DNA of 64,000 nucleotides, taken from NCBI RefSeq assembly GCF_000767465.1, contig NZ_CP009292.1, forward strand, positions 372,001 to 436,000. Direction: 5' to 3'. The stretch is from Novosphingobium pentaromativorans US6-1. GTDB taxonomy: Bacteria; Pseudomonadota; Alphaproteobacteria; Sphingomonadales; Sphingomonadaceae. The notes beneath the pieces were generated by a model. It worked only from the letters and a program-made list of their open reading frames with translations, was not told the DNA's origin and did no database searches. A program made the position numbers and the translations under genes. This document shows positions 43,333 through 51,215 of this stretch, piece by piece (position 1 is the stretch's first letter; each line of letters opens with the position of its first letter).

Positions 43333-44190
43333 ATGCGTCTCGTGATGTTCAAGCATGCGCACAAGGAAGGAATCGCGGCCGAGTCCAACGACGGCGAACT
43401 GCGAGGCTTCACCAGCGACAACGACGGCTATCCTGGCGACATCGACACGCTGGTACAGACAAGCGCCGACCTCCAGACCGTGGGTCGCGCCCTTCTGGAC
43501 GGAGAGAGATTCGACCGGGAAGAAATCACCTTTCTTCCCGTGGTAAGGCGCCCGCGAAAGATCCTGTGCGTCGGCCTGAACTATGTCGATCATTCGCTTG
43601 AAGCAGGCTTCACGCCGCCCGACTATCCGACAATCTTCGGCCGTTTCGCGACGACCCTGATCGGCCACAATCAGCCGATCGTTCGCCCGCCGGTCTCCAT
43701 CGAACTCGATTACGAAGGCGAAGTTGCGGCAATCATCGGCAAAGGCGGCCGCAACATCCCGATGGACGAGGCGTTGAGCCATGTCGCCGGTTATTCGATC
43801 TTCAACGATGCCTCCATCCGCGACTATCAATGGAAATCGCCGCAGTGGACAATGGGCAAGAACTTCGACGCCACCGGCGCCTTGGGTCCGGTCATGGTGA
43901 CAGCCGACGAGTTACCGGCCGGCTGTGCCGGCCTGAAACTGGAAACGCGCCTGAACGGAAAGACCGTGCAAAGTGCCAGCGTGGATGAAATGATCTTCTC
44001 GATCGCCCAGCAGATCGTCATCATGAGCGAAGTCATGACTCTACAGCCAGGGGATTTGATCGCCACCGGCACCCCGGCAGGCGTTGGCATGGCGCGCGAG
44101 CCCAAGCTGTGGATGAAGGCCGGCGATGTCGTGGAGGTTGAACTGGAAGGCGTAGGTGTACTGCGCAATCCGGTCATAGATGGCGCCTGA
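43333..44190 (+). CDS. Fumarylacetoacetate hydrolase (FAH) family protein
   Basis: A 285-residue protein with the FAH catalytic domain: CVGLNYVDHSLEAGF, IELDYEGEVAAIIGK (metal-binding Glu pair), and SIFNDASIRDYQWKSPQWTMGKN style active-site region, ending TGTPAGVGMAREP. Members hydrolyse acylpyruvates or act as 2-hydroxyhepta-diene isomerases or decarboxylases in aromatic catabolism. Monocistronic, divergent from the acyl-CoA dehydrogenase, ended by a clear terminator. Confidence 0.9.
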   Translation: MRLVMFKHAHKEGIAAESNDGELRGFTSDNDGYPGDIDTLVQTSADLQTVGRALLDGERFDREEITFLPVVRRPRKILCVGLNYVDHSLEAGFTPPDYPTIFGRFATTLIGHNQPIVRPPVSIELDYEGEVAAIIGKGGRNIPMDEALSHVAGYSIFNDASIRDYQWKSPQWTMGKNFDATGALGPVMVTADELPAGCAGLKLETRLNGKTVQSASVDEMIFSIAQQIVIMSEVMTLQPGDLIATGTPAGVGMAREPKLWMKAGDVVEVELEGVGVLRNPVIDGA

Positions 44191-44217
44191 CAGCATCGCG
44201 CACGTCGAGATAGTTTG

Positions 44218-44258
44218 AGGGCCGGGGATCTGCACAAGATCCCCGGCCCTGAATTTTT
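44218..44258 (+). terminator. Intrinsic terminator
   Basis: AGGGCCGGGGATC and GATCCCCGGCCCT form a perfect 13-bp stem followed by GAATTTTT. It ends the FAH-family gene and lies between convergent genes. Confidence 0.9.
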
Positions 44259-44293
44259 AGCCGCGCCGCCAGGTACCTGGTGATGCCCGCCGT

Positions 44294-44719
44294 TTACTTG
44301 CTGCTCGCCAGGTAATTTGCCAGCGCATCCAGTTCAGCGTCCGAGATTTCCGTCTTTCGGAAGTTGGGCATGTTGAACAGCCCGCCACGCACGACGCCTT
44401 TGATGAAATCCGGATCCAGGTCGGTCCGCTTGAGCAGAACGCCGGAAATCTCGGTTCCCTTATAGCGTTCAGTCAGAGCGACGGTGCCGGGATAGCCGGG
44501 TCCGTCAGAATGACAGATGGAACACCACTTGGTGTAGACGGCCTTGCCCAAGCCGGGGCCGTCAGCCTGGATGTCCATCTTGGCGACCTCCGGCAATCGG
44601 GGCGTCCCGGGGATCGACTCTTCCTGCGTAGGGTTGGACTTGACCTCGCAACCGGCAAGGCCAAGGGCAAGGGCGAGCAGTCCCGTGTGAAACAGGCGCT
44701 TTGCGATCCGCGAAGTCAT
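44294..44719 (-). CDS. Lipoprotein c-type cytochrome (electron acceptor of the flavoprotein)
   Basis: A 141-residue monoheme cytochrome c. The N-terminus ends in lipobox LGLAGC, so it is predicted to be a lipid-anchored periplasmic protein. The heme site is CSICH near residue 66, and a Met axial-ligand candidate lies in FNMPNFRKTEI. ATG 44719 overlaps the stop of the flavoprotein gene (ATGA), as for partner subunits of p-cresol methylhydroxylase or eugenol hydroxylase. Confidence 0.9.
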   Translation of the reverse strand: MTSRIAKRLFHTGLLALALGLAGCEVKSNPTQEESIPGTPRLPEVAKMDIQADGPGLGKAVYTKWCSICHSDGPGYPGTVALTERYKGTEISGVLLKRTDLDPDFIKGVVRGGLFNMPNFRKTEISDAELDALANYLASSK

Positions 44720-46326
44720 GCTTCTTTCCTCAGATGCCTTGGCCAAATTCCATAGCGCCCTGCCGACAGAATGCCTTTCGGATCGAGCGCGTCCTTGAGA
44801 ACCTCGCTGACGCGGCGCTGGATATGATCGTTGAAAGAGTAGGTGGACTGCACGAAGTCCTGATAGATCGGCGGCGTTCGGTATTCACCCCAGCCATGTT
44901 CCGCAGCGGTCGCGATCAGGTGCCTGAAGGCATTGCGCATCTGCTCGTTTTCCTGCGGATCCTCTCGGATAGGAACGCCGATCACCAGCATTTGGCCTCT
45001 TGGCCAGATACTGACCGGAGGACTGAACCAGAGAAGCGGCACGTTGTATTCCTTCGCCGCATCGACGAGTACCCGGTTGGCTTCGATGATCGCCGCTCCG
45101 GTTCGCGGGATCACGGGCGAAAACCACATATGACCGGAAGTCGGATTTGGATAGAAGGCGGATCGGCCGCCAATCTGGAAAGCAAGCAGATTGGGAATAC
45201 CCAGAATCGTAGGATGAGTTCTGAATTTCGCCATCTGTTCCGGCGTAGCCGGCAGATCGTATACCTCATCATCCTGGAATGTGACGCCGGGAATGCGGTC
45301 GGTGAACAGCGCCTTTGTATGCTCCCACTGCGCCTTGATCACGGCGGCATTGCCGTAATAGGCAAAGCGGCAACTCCAGAACCCGCCTTTTTTCGCTGCC
45401 TGTGCTTCCATCTCCGCGATATTCGCATCGGTGCGAATGTACATGGCAGCCGACGTCGGATCTGACAGGTCGCCACCACCGAGCAGGGGGCTGCCGATCT
45501 CTGGCATGCCGTTCGTCGCCATGGTGTCTTCAAGATAGTTCTTGATGTCCACCAAGGTTTCAAGATCGGCAAAACGCGGCACGAACACCGTTCCGCGCCG
45601 GAACGCCTCGGGCTTTGGCCCAAGCCAGAAACCCATCTTGGTAACGACGCCGAAGTTGGACTGCTTGAACAAACCATCCAGGTAGGGTCCATAGCCCCAA
45701 CGGAACTGCTGCCATGTCTTGGCAGCGGGCATCGCGCCCATACCCGTTCGCAACACTTCACCATCGGCCAGAACGACTTCCATGCCGCAGTGCGACTCGT
45801 AATGGTGCCGCAGCATTCCGTATGTGCCGCCCATGCCGCCATCGAGCGCGTTCCCGATCAGGCTTCCCCAACCCGGATCAGGTGTATCCACCCAGAAAGG
45901 CAAGTTGCGCTCCTGAATGTACTGAAAGAGGTCAAAATAGCTGACCCCGGGTTCGACCAGAACGGTACCCGCGGTTTCATCGAAACCGAGAATGCGATTC
46001 ATGCGCTTCAGATCGAGCACGACGCTGCCCGAATAGACCGGTGCTGCGCCGCCATAGCCCAGGTTCTTGCCTGTGGAGACCGGATAGATGGGAATGCCGT
46101 ATCGATGTGCAACCTTCATGACTTCCTGCACATCGTCGGCGTTGTCGGGCGCGATTGCGGCAGAGGCGACCAGTTCCTTTTCCTCGCCCTTCCAGGGTGA
46201 GTAGGTGTCCTTGTAAGTCGCCATGTCCTCGTCACTGGTGAGAACCCAGTCACTGCCCACGATCCGTGCGAATTCTCCAAGCGCCGCGCTATAATCGGCC
46301 TCGTTTACCCCAGGTGGTATCCTCAC
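44716..46326 (-). CDS. VAO/PCMH-family FAD oxidoreductase (4-alkylphenol oxidising)
   Basis: A 536-residue vanillyl-alcohol-oxidase/p-cresol-methylhydroxylase type flavoprotein. YPVSTGKNLGYGGAAP contains Y91, matching VAO Tyr108; HGWGEYRT gives Y482 and R483, matching VAO Tyr503/Arg504, the phenolate-binding set. H399 in TSGHMWFSPV aligns with VAO His422, the covalent FAD ligand, but no His is seen where VAO His61 would lie. Cytochrome c is the likely electron acceptor. Expected reaction: hydroxylation or dehydrogenation of a para-alkylphenol side chain, giving alcohol or aldehyde/ketone. The alignment is from memory. Confidence 0.85.
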   Translation of the reverse strand: MRIPPGVNEADYSAALGEFARIVGSDWVLTSDEDMATYKDTYSPWKGEEKELVASAAIAPDNADDVQEVMKVAHRYGIPIYPVSTGKNLGYGGAAPVYSGSVVLDLKRMNRILGFDETAGTVLVEPGVSYFDLFQYIQERNLPFWVDTPDPGWGSLIGNALDGGMGGTYGMLRHHYESHCGMEVVLADGEVLRTGMGAMPAAKTWQQFRWGYGPYLDGLFKQSNFGVVTKMGFWLGPKPEAFRRGTVFVPRFADLETLVDIKNYLEDTMATNGMPEIGSPLLGGGDLSDPTSAAMYIRTDANIAEMEAQAAKKGGFWSCRFAYYGNAAVIKAQWEHTKALFTDRIPGVTFQDDEVYDLPATPEQMAKFRTHPTILGIPNLLAFQIGGRSAFYPNPTSGHMWFSPVIPRTGAAIIEANRVLVDAAKEYNVPLLWFSPPVSIWPRGQMLVIGVPIREDPQENEQMRNAFRHLIATAAEHGWGEYRTPPIYQDFVQSTYSFNDHIQRRVSEVLKDALDPKGILSAGRYGIWPRHLRKEA

Positions 46327-46330
46327 GACG

Positions 46331-46951
46331 TCAAACCCTTTCCGACCGGATCTTCGCCGGCCCCGCTTGATTGGCGCCGCTGGGCGCCATTATCCACGCG
46401 ACGAGACGATCCCGCCCGCCACGAGCGAAACGTTCAGCCGGCGTTCCGGGGGCTGGCATGCCCGGCGCGCCGCGCGCCAATGCCAGCACCGCATTGCCAT
46501 GACGCCGCGCTGCCGCAATCTCTCCGCGCAGCCAGGCCGCGTCGCCGGCCACACTATCGTCGATCGAATGGGCATAGACTGCCGCAAGCAGGCGCAGCCC
46601 GTGACGTGCACCAAGCTCCTCGATGCAGTACATCGACCCTGCGCTGGTAAGGCCAAGGATCGGAGCGGACAAAGCTGCCGGGGACCTGGCCATTCGCCCG
46701 AACCAAAGCTGCGAAATGTCACCGCGAAAGCGCTCTACCCTGGGAACGCGGGCGACCAGCAGTCCGGGTAGCGCTGCAGCAACCGGAGCGCCTTCATCCA
46801 GTATCGCCATGCGAGGGACTGCGAGTGCCGGCTGCAGCGACGACATGCTTCCCGAAAGCGCCATGCCGGCTGCGGCGGTGCCGACGGCCGCAGCGCCTGC
46901 TAGGACCTGCCGCCTGCTCAAACCCTCTCCCGAAGCGGAAGAAACCTGCAT
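46331..46951 (-). CDS. Tat-exported protein of unknown function
   Basis: A 206-residue protein with twin-arginine signal GLSRRQVLAGAAAVGTAAAG. ATG 46951 is spaced 10 bases after AAGGAG, better than ATG 46960. The mature part is Ala/Arg-rich (ISQLWFGRMARSP, IEELGARHGLRLLAAVYAHS). It lies 4 bases before the flavoprotein gene, so it likely helps that periplasmic flavoprotein-cytochrome pair, for instance in assembly or export. No family recognised. Confidence 0.6.
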   Translation of the reverse strand: MQVSSASGEGLSRRQVLAGAAAVGTAAAGMALSGSMSSLQPALAVPRMAILDEGAPVAAALPGLLVARVPRVERFRGDISQLWFGRMARSPAALSAPILGLTSAGSMYCIEELGARHGLRLLAAVYAHSIDDSVAGDAAWLRGEIAAARRHGNAVLALARGAPGMPAPGTPAERFARGGRDRLVAWIMAPSGANQAGPAKIRSERV

Positions 46952-47055
46952 CCCGCCCATGCTCCTTATAGTTCGTATGGATGGAGAATTATGGCTATAT
47001 CATCAGTGCGTCAAGCATTTCATTCATAGAACTTATTCGCGTGATCTGCCCAGGT

Positions 47056-48690
47056 TCATCGGCCCGGTACGTCGGCCAGAACGAATTCACTTGCCCGTTC
47101 CCCGATCATGATAGCCACGGCATTGGTATTACCGGAAACGATGCTCGGCATGATCGAATTGTCGGCGACCCGCAGACCTGCGATACCCCGAACCCGCAGC
47201 TTCGGATCGACCACTGCAGCCTCGTCGCTTCCCATGCGGCAGGTCCCGGAAGGGTGATAACAACTGTTCCCGGCAGCGCGTATGAACGCCTCCAGTCCAG
47301 ACTCCGAATCGACGTCGGGTCCGGGCGACAGTTCCTCGGGCCGATACCTGCTCAGCGTCTGTCCCTGCATCACCTGACGCAGGAATTTCATCCCCCGCGC
47401 AATGACGCGCACGTCGTGCGCATCGCAAAGGCCTCTGAAATCGACCGATGGCGGCCGCACCGGATCGGAAGCCGATATATGCAGGTTTCCTCTGCTATGC
47501 GGCCGCAGAAGCATCGTCGAAATCGTGATCCCCGGGAATGCATTGAGCTTGCGCGTTTCGGGATTGTCATAGGAAAAGGGATTGGCGGTGAACAGCACAT
47601 CGCAATCCGAGACAGCGGGATCGCTGCGCCAGGCAGCCACTGCCGATCCGAAAGGCAGGCTCAAGGCGCCGCGCCGGGTTGCCATGAACCGGAGTCCCTC
47701 CCATACGGCACGCAGCCCCCGGGTGCGCTCGTTCAATGTTGCGTGACCGTGCACCCGCCACTTCATCCAGGTCGCCCAGTGGTCCTGCAGGTTCTCGCCC
47801 ACAGCGGGCCGGTCGCATACGACCGGAATGTCCAGGCTCTGGAGCCGCCGACCATCGCCGATTCCCGATCGTTCGAGAATCGCCGGCGAGTGAAGCCCCC
47901 CGGCACACAGGATAATCTCACCCGATGCCTCCGCGCGTGCCGGTCCGGCGCGCGTGGAATAGACGACCGCCTCGGCGCGCCCGTCCCTGACGACGACCCG
48001 GTCGACGAGAGCGCCGGTCACCACCCGCAAGTTGGAATTGCGGCGCTGCGGCCGGAGATAAGCGTCGGCCGCGCTGTGTCGCCATCCCGACCTGGTTGTC
48101 GCCTGGCCGAACCAGATGCCTTCCTGATCCCGCCCGTTAACGTCGCGGTTGACCGGCAGCCCCGCCTCGCCCGCCGATGAGATCAGCGCGCTGATCAGCG
48201 GGTCCCGCTCAGGCACCTGCGTGACGCAAAGTGGCCCCTCGCCGCCCCGGACTTCAGGATCGACTTCATCGCCGACGTAGCGTTCCATGCGCCGGTACAC
48301 CGGCAGGACGTCCGCCCATGACCAGCCGAAACACCCCTTCTGTGCCCAACTGTCATAATCTCCCGGGTTGCCGCGCATGAATACGCCGCCGTTAATTGCG
48401 GACGATCCGCCGACAATCTTGCCGGCGGGAATGTGCAGGCGGCGGCCGCCCATGGATTCCTGTGGCTGCGACTGAAGGCACCAATTGACGCGTGGATCGT
48501 TCAGCGTCTTTCCGCAGCCAAGGGCGAAGCGGGTCCAGATGAAATGGTTCGGTGGGCCTGCTTCGAGCAGAAGCACGCGGTAACGTCCGTCTTGCGCAAG
48601 CCTTCCTGCAAGGGCGCATCCGGCCGACCCGGCACCAACGACGACGTAATCGTAACGCTCTCCCTGAGCCTCCTCACGCCTTTGCATCAA
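47056..48690 (-). CDS. GMC-family FAD oxidoreductase (alcohol/choline dehydrogenase-like)
   Basis: A 544-residue protein with the Rossmann motif YDYVVVGAGSAGCALAGRLA, the GMC signature region HIPAGKIVGGSSAINGGVFM, and the C-terminal catalytic pair CYHPSGTCRMG (His) and VSGNTNAVAIMIG (Asn). Oxidises an alcohol to aldehyde or ketone. Encoded between the Tat protein and a CMD-family protein; a natural candidate for oxidising the benzylic alcohol produced by the VAO-type enzyme. ATG overlaps the neighbouring stop (ATGA). Confidence 0.88.
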   Translation of the reverse strand: MMQRREEAQGERYDYVVVGAGSAGCALAGRLAQDGRYRVLLLEAGPPNHFIWTRFALGCGKTLNDPRVNWCLQSQPQESMGGRRLHIPAGKIVGGSSAINGGVFMRGNPGDYDSWAQKGCFGWSWADVLPVYRRMERYVGDEVDPEVRGGEGPLCVTQVPERDPLISALISSAGEAGLPVNRDVNGRDQEGIWFGQATTRSGWRHSAADAYLRPQRRNSNLRVVTGALVDRVVVRDGRAEAVVYSTRAGPARAEASGEIILCAGGLHSPAILERSGIGDGRRLQSLDIPVVCDRPAVGENLQDHWATWMKWRVHGHATLNERTRGLRAVWEGLRFMATRRGALSLPFGSAVAAWRSDPAVSDCDVLFTANPFSYDNPETRKLNAFPGITISTMLLRPHSRGNLHISASDPVRPPSVDFRGLCDAHDVRVIARGMKFLRQVMQGQTLSRYRPEELSPGPDVDSESGLEAFIRAAGNSCYHPSGTCRMGSDEAAVVDPKLRVRGIAGLRVADNSIMPSIVSGNTNAVAIMIGERASEFVLADVPGR

Positions 48691-49223
48691 TCCTTATCCT
48701 CGCAAGTGATTGCGCAGGCGTTCATGACCAGACTAACGGTGATATAAAGACCTGTCAGCATCACGATATCGAGGGCCAACGCTGGACCCAGTCGCGCCTG
48801 GAGCCGTTCAAACGCTTCAGGTTCGGCCTGCTTATCCGCGACCAGCGAATCGACAACGGCAGCGACGTCGCCAAAGCCGTCATCCAGCGGCAGTTGCGCT
48901 CTCCCGATCGCCGCCTCGATAAGCCACTCGGGAACAGCGAGACTGCGGGCGGCAGCGCTGTGATGCGCCACCGGAAGCGATGCGCCGCAACGAAATGCCG
49001 TGCGCATGATCACGAATTCCCGGACTTCGGCGGGCAGACGCTCATCGGCACGAAGGGCATCGGCAAGATCCATGAGCCCAAGAGCGGCCGCCTCGTTCCA
49101 GCATGCCATACGCCAGAAGTTGCCTCGGTCAGGCCGCACTCTTCGTGCCACTTCATCGCCCAGCCGTCCGCGCAATCCTTCTATCGAAGGAAAGGGGAAC
49201 GTCGATCGACCAGCCCGCGTCAT
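48687..49223 (-). CDS. Carboxymuconolactone decarboxylase (AhpD-like) family protein
   Basis: A 178-residue helical protein: LADALRADERLPAEVREFVI, MRTAFRCGASLPVAHHSAAA, and a C-terminal LDIVMLTGLYITVSLVMNAC. The CMD core normally carries a CxxC...H motif; here only one Cys (FRCGASLPVAHH) remains, so a peroxidase role is unlikely and a decarboxylase-like or structural role is possible. It is translationally coupled to the GMC gene. Role in the pathway unknown. Confidence 0.75.
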   Translation of the reverse strand: MTRAGRSTFPFPSIEGLRGRLGDEVARRVRPDRGNFWRMACWNEAAALGLMDLADALRADERLPAEVREFVIMRTAFRCGASLPVAHHSAAARSLAVPEWLIEAAIGRAQLPLDDGFGDVAAVVDSLVADKQAEPEAFERLQARLGPALALDIVMLTGLYITVSLVMNACAITCEDKD

Positions 49224-49226
49224 GTT

Positions 49227-49787
49227 TCAGGACGTGACAATGCCGCCAGCGCGCAAAGGCTCTGTAACGCCGTCCCAATCGCGCGCGGCCTGTTCCATCA
49301 TGTCCGAAAACGACTTGGCATAATCAGGAACCTGAGCCACCTCGATATAGGGTCCCTCCCCCATGCTCACATAGATTACTTCCCCGCCAGGCAGGACATT
49401 CTCCTGCACTATCTCGCCGCCCACTGCGGCGATACGGCGGCGCGCCTCGGCCATGTCCTGCACCACGATGCAGATGTGGTTCATGTCCTTGCGGCCAGCG
49501 TCCAGCCAGTCCTTGTAGATCGACGGTGCATCGTTGAACTGACCGATCAGTTCGACCTGGACTTTACCCCAATAACCCATGACCGCTGTAAAATGCGGCC
49601 GGCTGGGCTGCCCCCGGTAGGTTATGTCGGCGGTCCGCTCATTCCAGAAGAACGGCCCCGCCCCCATGCGCACCCAGAAGTCGATGGCCGGGTGCAGATC
49701 CTCTTCCTTCAGCACGAAGGCGATTTGCATGATGTCGCCCAGTTCCGCCAATCGCGAACTGACTGATTTGATGGCCTCGGCCTGCAT
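49227..49787 (-). CDS. VOC/glyoxalase-family protein
   Basis: A 186-residue vicinal-oxygen-chelate protein: LGDIMQIAFVLKEEDLHPAI, VMGYWGKVQVELIGQFNDAP, MNHICIVVQDMAEARRRIA, GEGPYIEVAQVPDYAKSF. Two beta-alpha-beta-beta-beta modules with His and Glu that can bind a metal. Four bases from the CMD gene. Could be an isomerase, epimerase or dioxygenase; the short length argues against a classic extradiol dioxygenase. Confidence 0.8.
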   Translation of the reverse strand: MQAEAIKSVSSRLAELGDIMQIAFVLKEEDLHPAIDFWVRMGAGPFFWNERTADITYRGQPSRPHFTAVMGYWGKVQVELIGQFNDAPSIYKDWLDAGRKDMNHICIVVQDMAEARRRIAAVGGEIVQENVLPGGEVIYVSMGEGPYIEVAQVPDYAKSFSDMMEQAARDWDGVTEPLRAGGIVTS

Positions 49788-49855
49788 TGATTATCTCCTT
49801 CAGACGACGGCGAGCGTATAGCGCGGGGCCGTCGGTCCCCTCTTCGATCCTGTCT

Positions 49856-51118
49856 TCAATCCTGCGACACACTCGCTGCGCCGCGGGCAGGGCTCCATTC
49901 GAGCGGCAGGTATTCCATGCCGTTCACCGGCCCCGAGCGCGTGACCGGCGTTTCGCCCTTGGCGATCCGGAAATCCGGAATTTTCGCCAGCCATTCCTCA
50001 AGGAAGACGCCTATTTCCATGCGCGCCAGATTGGCCCCGAGACAGCGATGATCGCCCATGCCGAACACCGCATTGGGCTGTGGCTTGCGGGAAAAATCGA
50101 TCTTCAGTGGATCGGGGTAGAGCCGCGGATCGAGGCCATGCAGCGCATTGATCAGATAGACGTGCTCTCCCTTGCGGATGGTGACACCGTCCAGTTCCAC
50201 ATCGCAAGTCGCGACACGCAGATTGTTCACCACGCCATGCCGGCGCATCAATTCCTCTACTGCCTGGCGGCGTTGGCCTGGATGATCGATGAACCACTGC
50301 CGCGAGGCCGGGTCCCGTGCCAGCGCCCCCATGATGAAGCCCGTCATGGAAGCGGTCGAATCGAGCCCACCCAGCAAGACGTTCAGCGCCAGACTGAGTT
50401 GCCGCTGCCTTGAGATCGGTTGCCCACGGAAAGTGGCCGTTGCAATCGCCGACAGTACGTCTTCACCCGGCTTTGCGGCCCTTCGATCAAGCCATTCCAT
50501 GAGGTAGCGGGCGGCCGCTTCGAAACCGGCGTTGCGTTTGTCCTCTTCGGATTCGCGGATCATCTGTTCCGCAAGAGCACGCAGAACAGGTCGATCCGCC
50601 AGAGGCAGGTCGATCATGGCGAGAAAGATTTCGACAGGGAGAACGAGCGCGAACTCGCCCATGAATTCGCAACTTCCGCGCGGCGCCAGCTTTGCAACCA
50701 GTTCAGCCGACAGTTTGCGCACTTGACCGGCCATTCCGGCCACTACCTGAGGGCGAAAATAAGGCGCAAGGATCGCGCGCGCTTCCTCATGATCGAGACC
50801 ATCGTCGTTTGCGGGTGAAAGACGGAACTCGGGAGGCGGCACCGGAAGGCTCGCATCGCGATTGGAGAAGTGCACCTTATCCTTGTAGATCGTGCGGATA
50901 AGATCGCCGTTGACCGCTATCCAATGGCCGCCGTTACGTTCGGTCCAAACCAGATCGGGACCGCGCGTCAGGTCGCTCCAGGCAAGATGCACGTCTTCGC
51001 CAGGAGCCACGAGACCATGGATATCGACATCAACTACACGGTCGCTCACAATGGCACGATCAGACGCCAAACCGGACTCTCCCAAGGGTAGCAGGATACT
51101 CTGCTTAATTGCATTCAT
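49856..51118 (-). CDS. Cytochrome P450 (CYP101-like class I)
   Basis: A 420-residue soluble P450: heme-binding FGMGDHRCLGANLAR, ExxR helix VEELMRRHGVVNNLRV, I-helix LLGGLDSTASM with Asp-Ser where P450cam has Asp-Thr, and EFMGEFALVLPVEIF. It needs a ferredoxin and reductase; none is adjacent, although the reductase at 6878 is a candidate. Likely hydroxylates a hydrophobic or terpenoid/aromatic substrate. The promoter abuts the palindrome at 51118-51133. Confidence 0.92.
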   Translation of the reverse strand: MNAIKQSILLPLGESGLASDRAIVSDRVVDVDIHGLVAPGEDVHLAWSDLTRGPDLVWTERNGGHWIAVNGDLIRTIYKDKVHFSNRDASLPVPPPEFRLSPANDDGLDHEEARAILAPYFRPQVVAGMAGQVRKLSAELVAKLAPRGSCEFMGEFALVLPVEIFLAMIDLPLADRPVLRALAEQMIRESEEDKRNAGFEAAARYLMEWLDRRAAKPGEDVLSAIATATFRGQPISRQRQLSLALNVLLGGLDSTASMTGFIMGALARDPASRQWFIDHPGQRRQAVEELMRRHGVVNNLRVATCDVELDGVTIRKGEHVYLINALHGLDPRLYPDPLKIDFSRKPQPNAVFGMGDHRCLGANLARMEIGVFLEEWLAKIPDFRIAKGETPVTRSGPVNGMEYLPLEWSPARGAASVSQD

Positions 51119-51133
51119 AGAATAATCATTCTA
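51118..51133. promoter_or_regulatory. Operator-like palindrome between divergent genes
   Basis: TAGAAT-AATC-ATTCTA forms 6-bp arms with a 4-base centre, starting at the P450 start codon and lying 80 bases before the amidohydrolase gene. It suits a repressor controlling both divergent operons. Confidence 0.4.
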
Positions 51134-51215
51134 CTCATCGTAACGCAAGCAATAACGACACGAAGCCGGGCGGTGATGCACAAGGAGAACTGCCCCCTTA
51201 AACCGGAGAGTGTCC

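Noticed and set aside
44716..46326. Flavoprotein without a covalent FAD ligand
   Set aside because: An initial alignment suggested loss of the VAO His; recounting places H399 at that position, so covalent attachment remains plausible.
49227..49787. Extradiol ring-cleavage dioxygenase
   Set aside because: It is a VOC protein but far shorter than two-domain extradiol enzymes and lacks their recognisable motif order.
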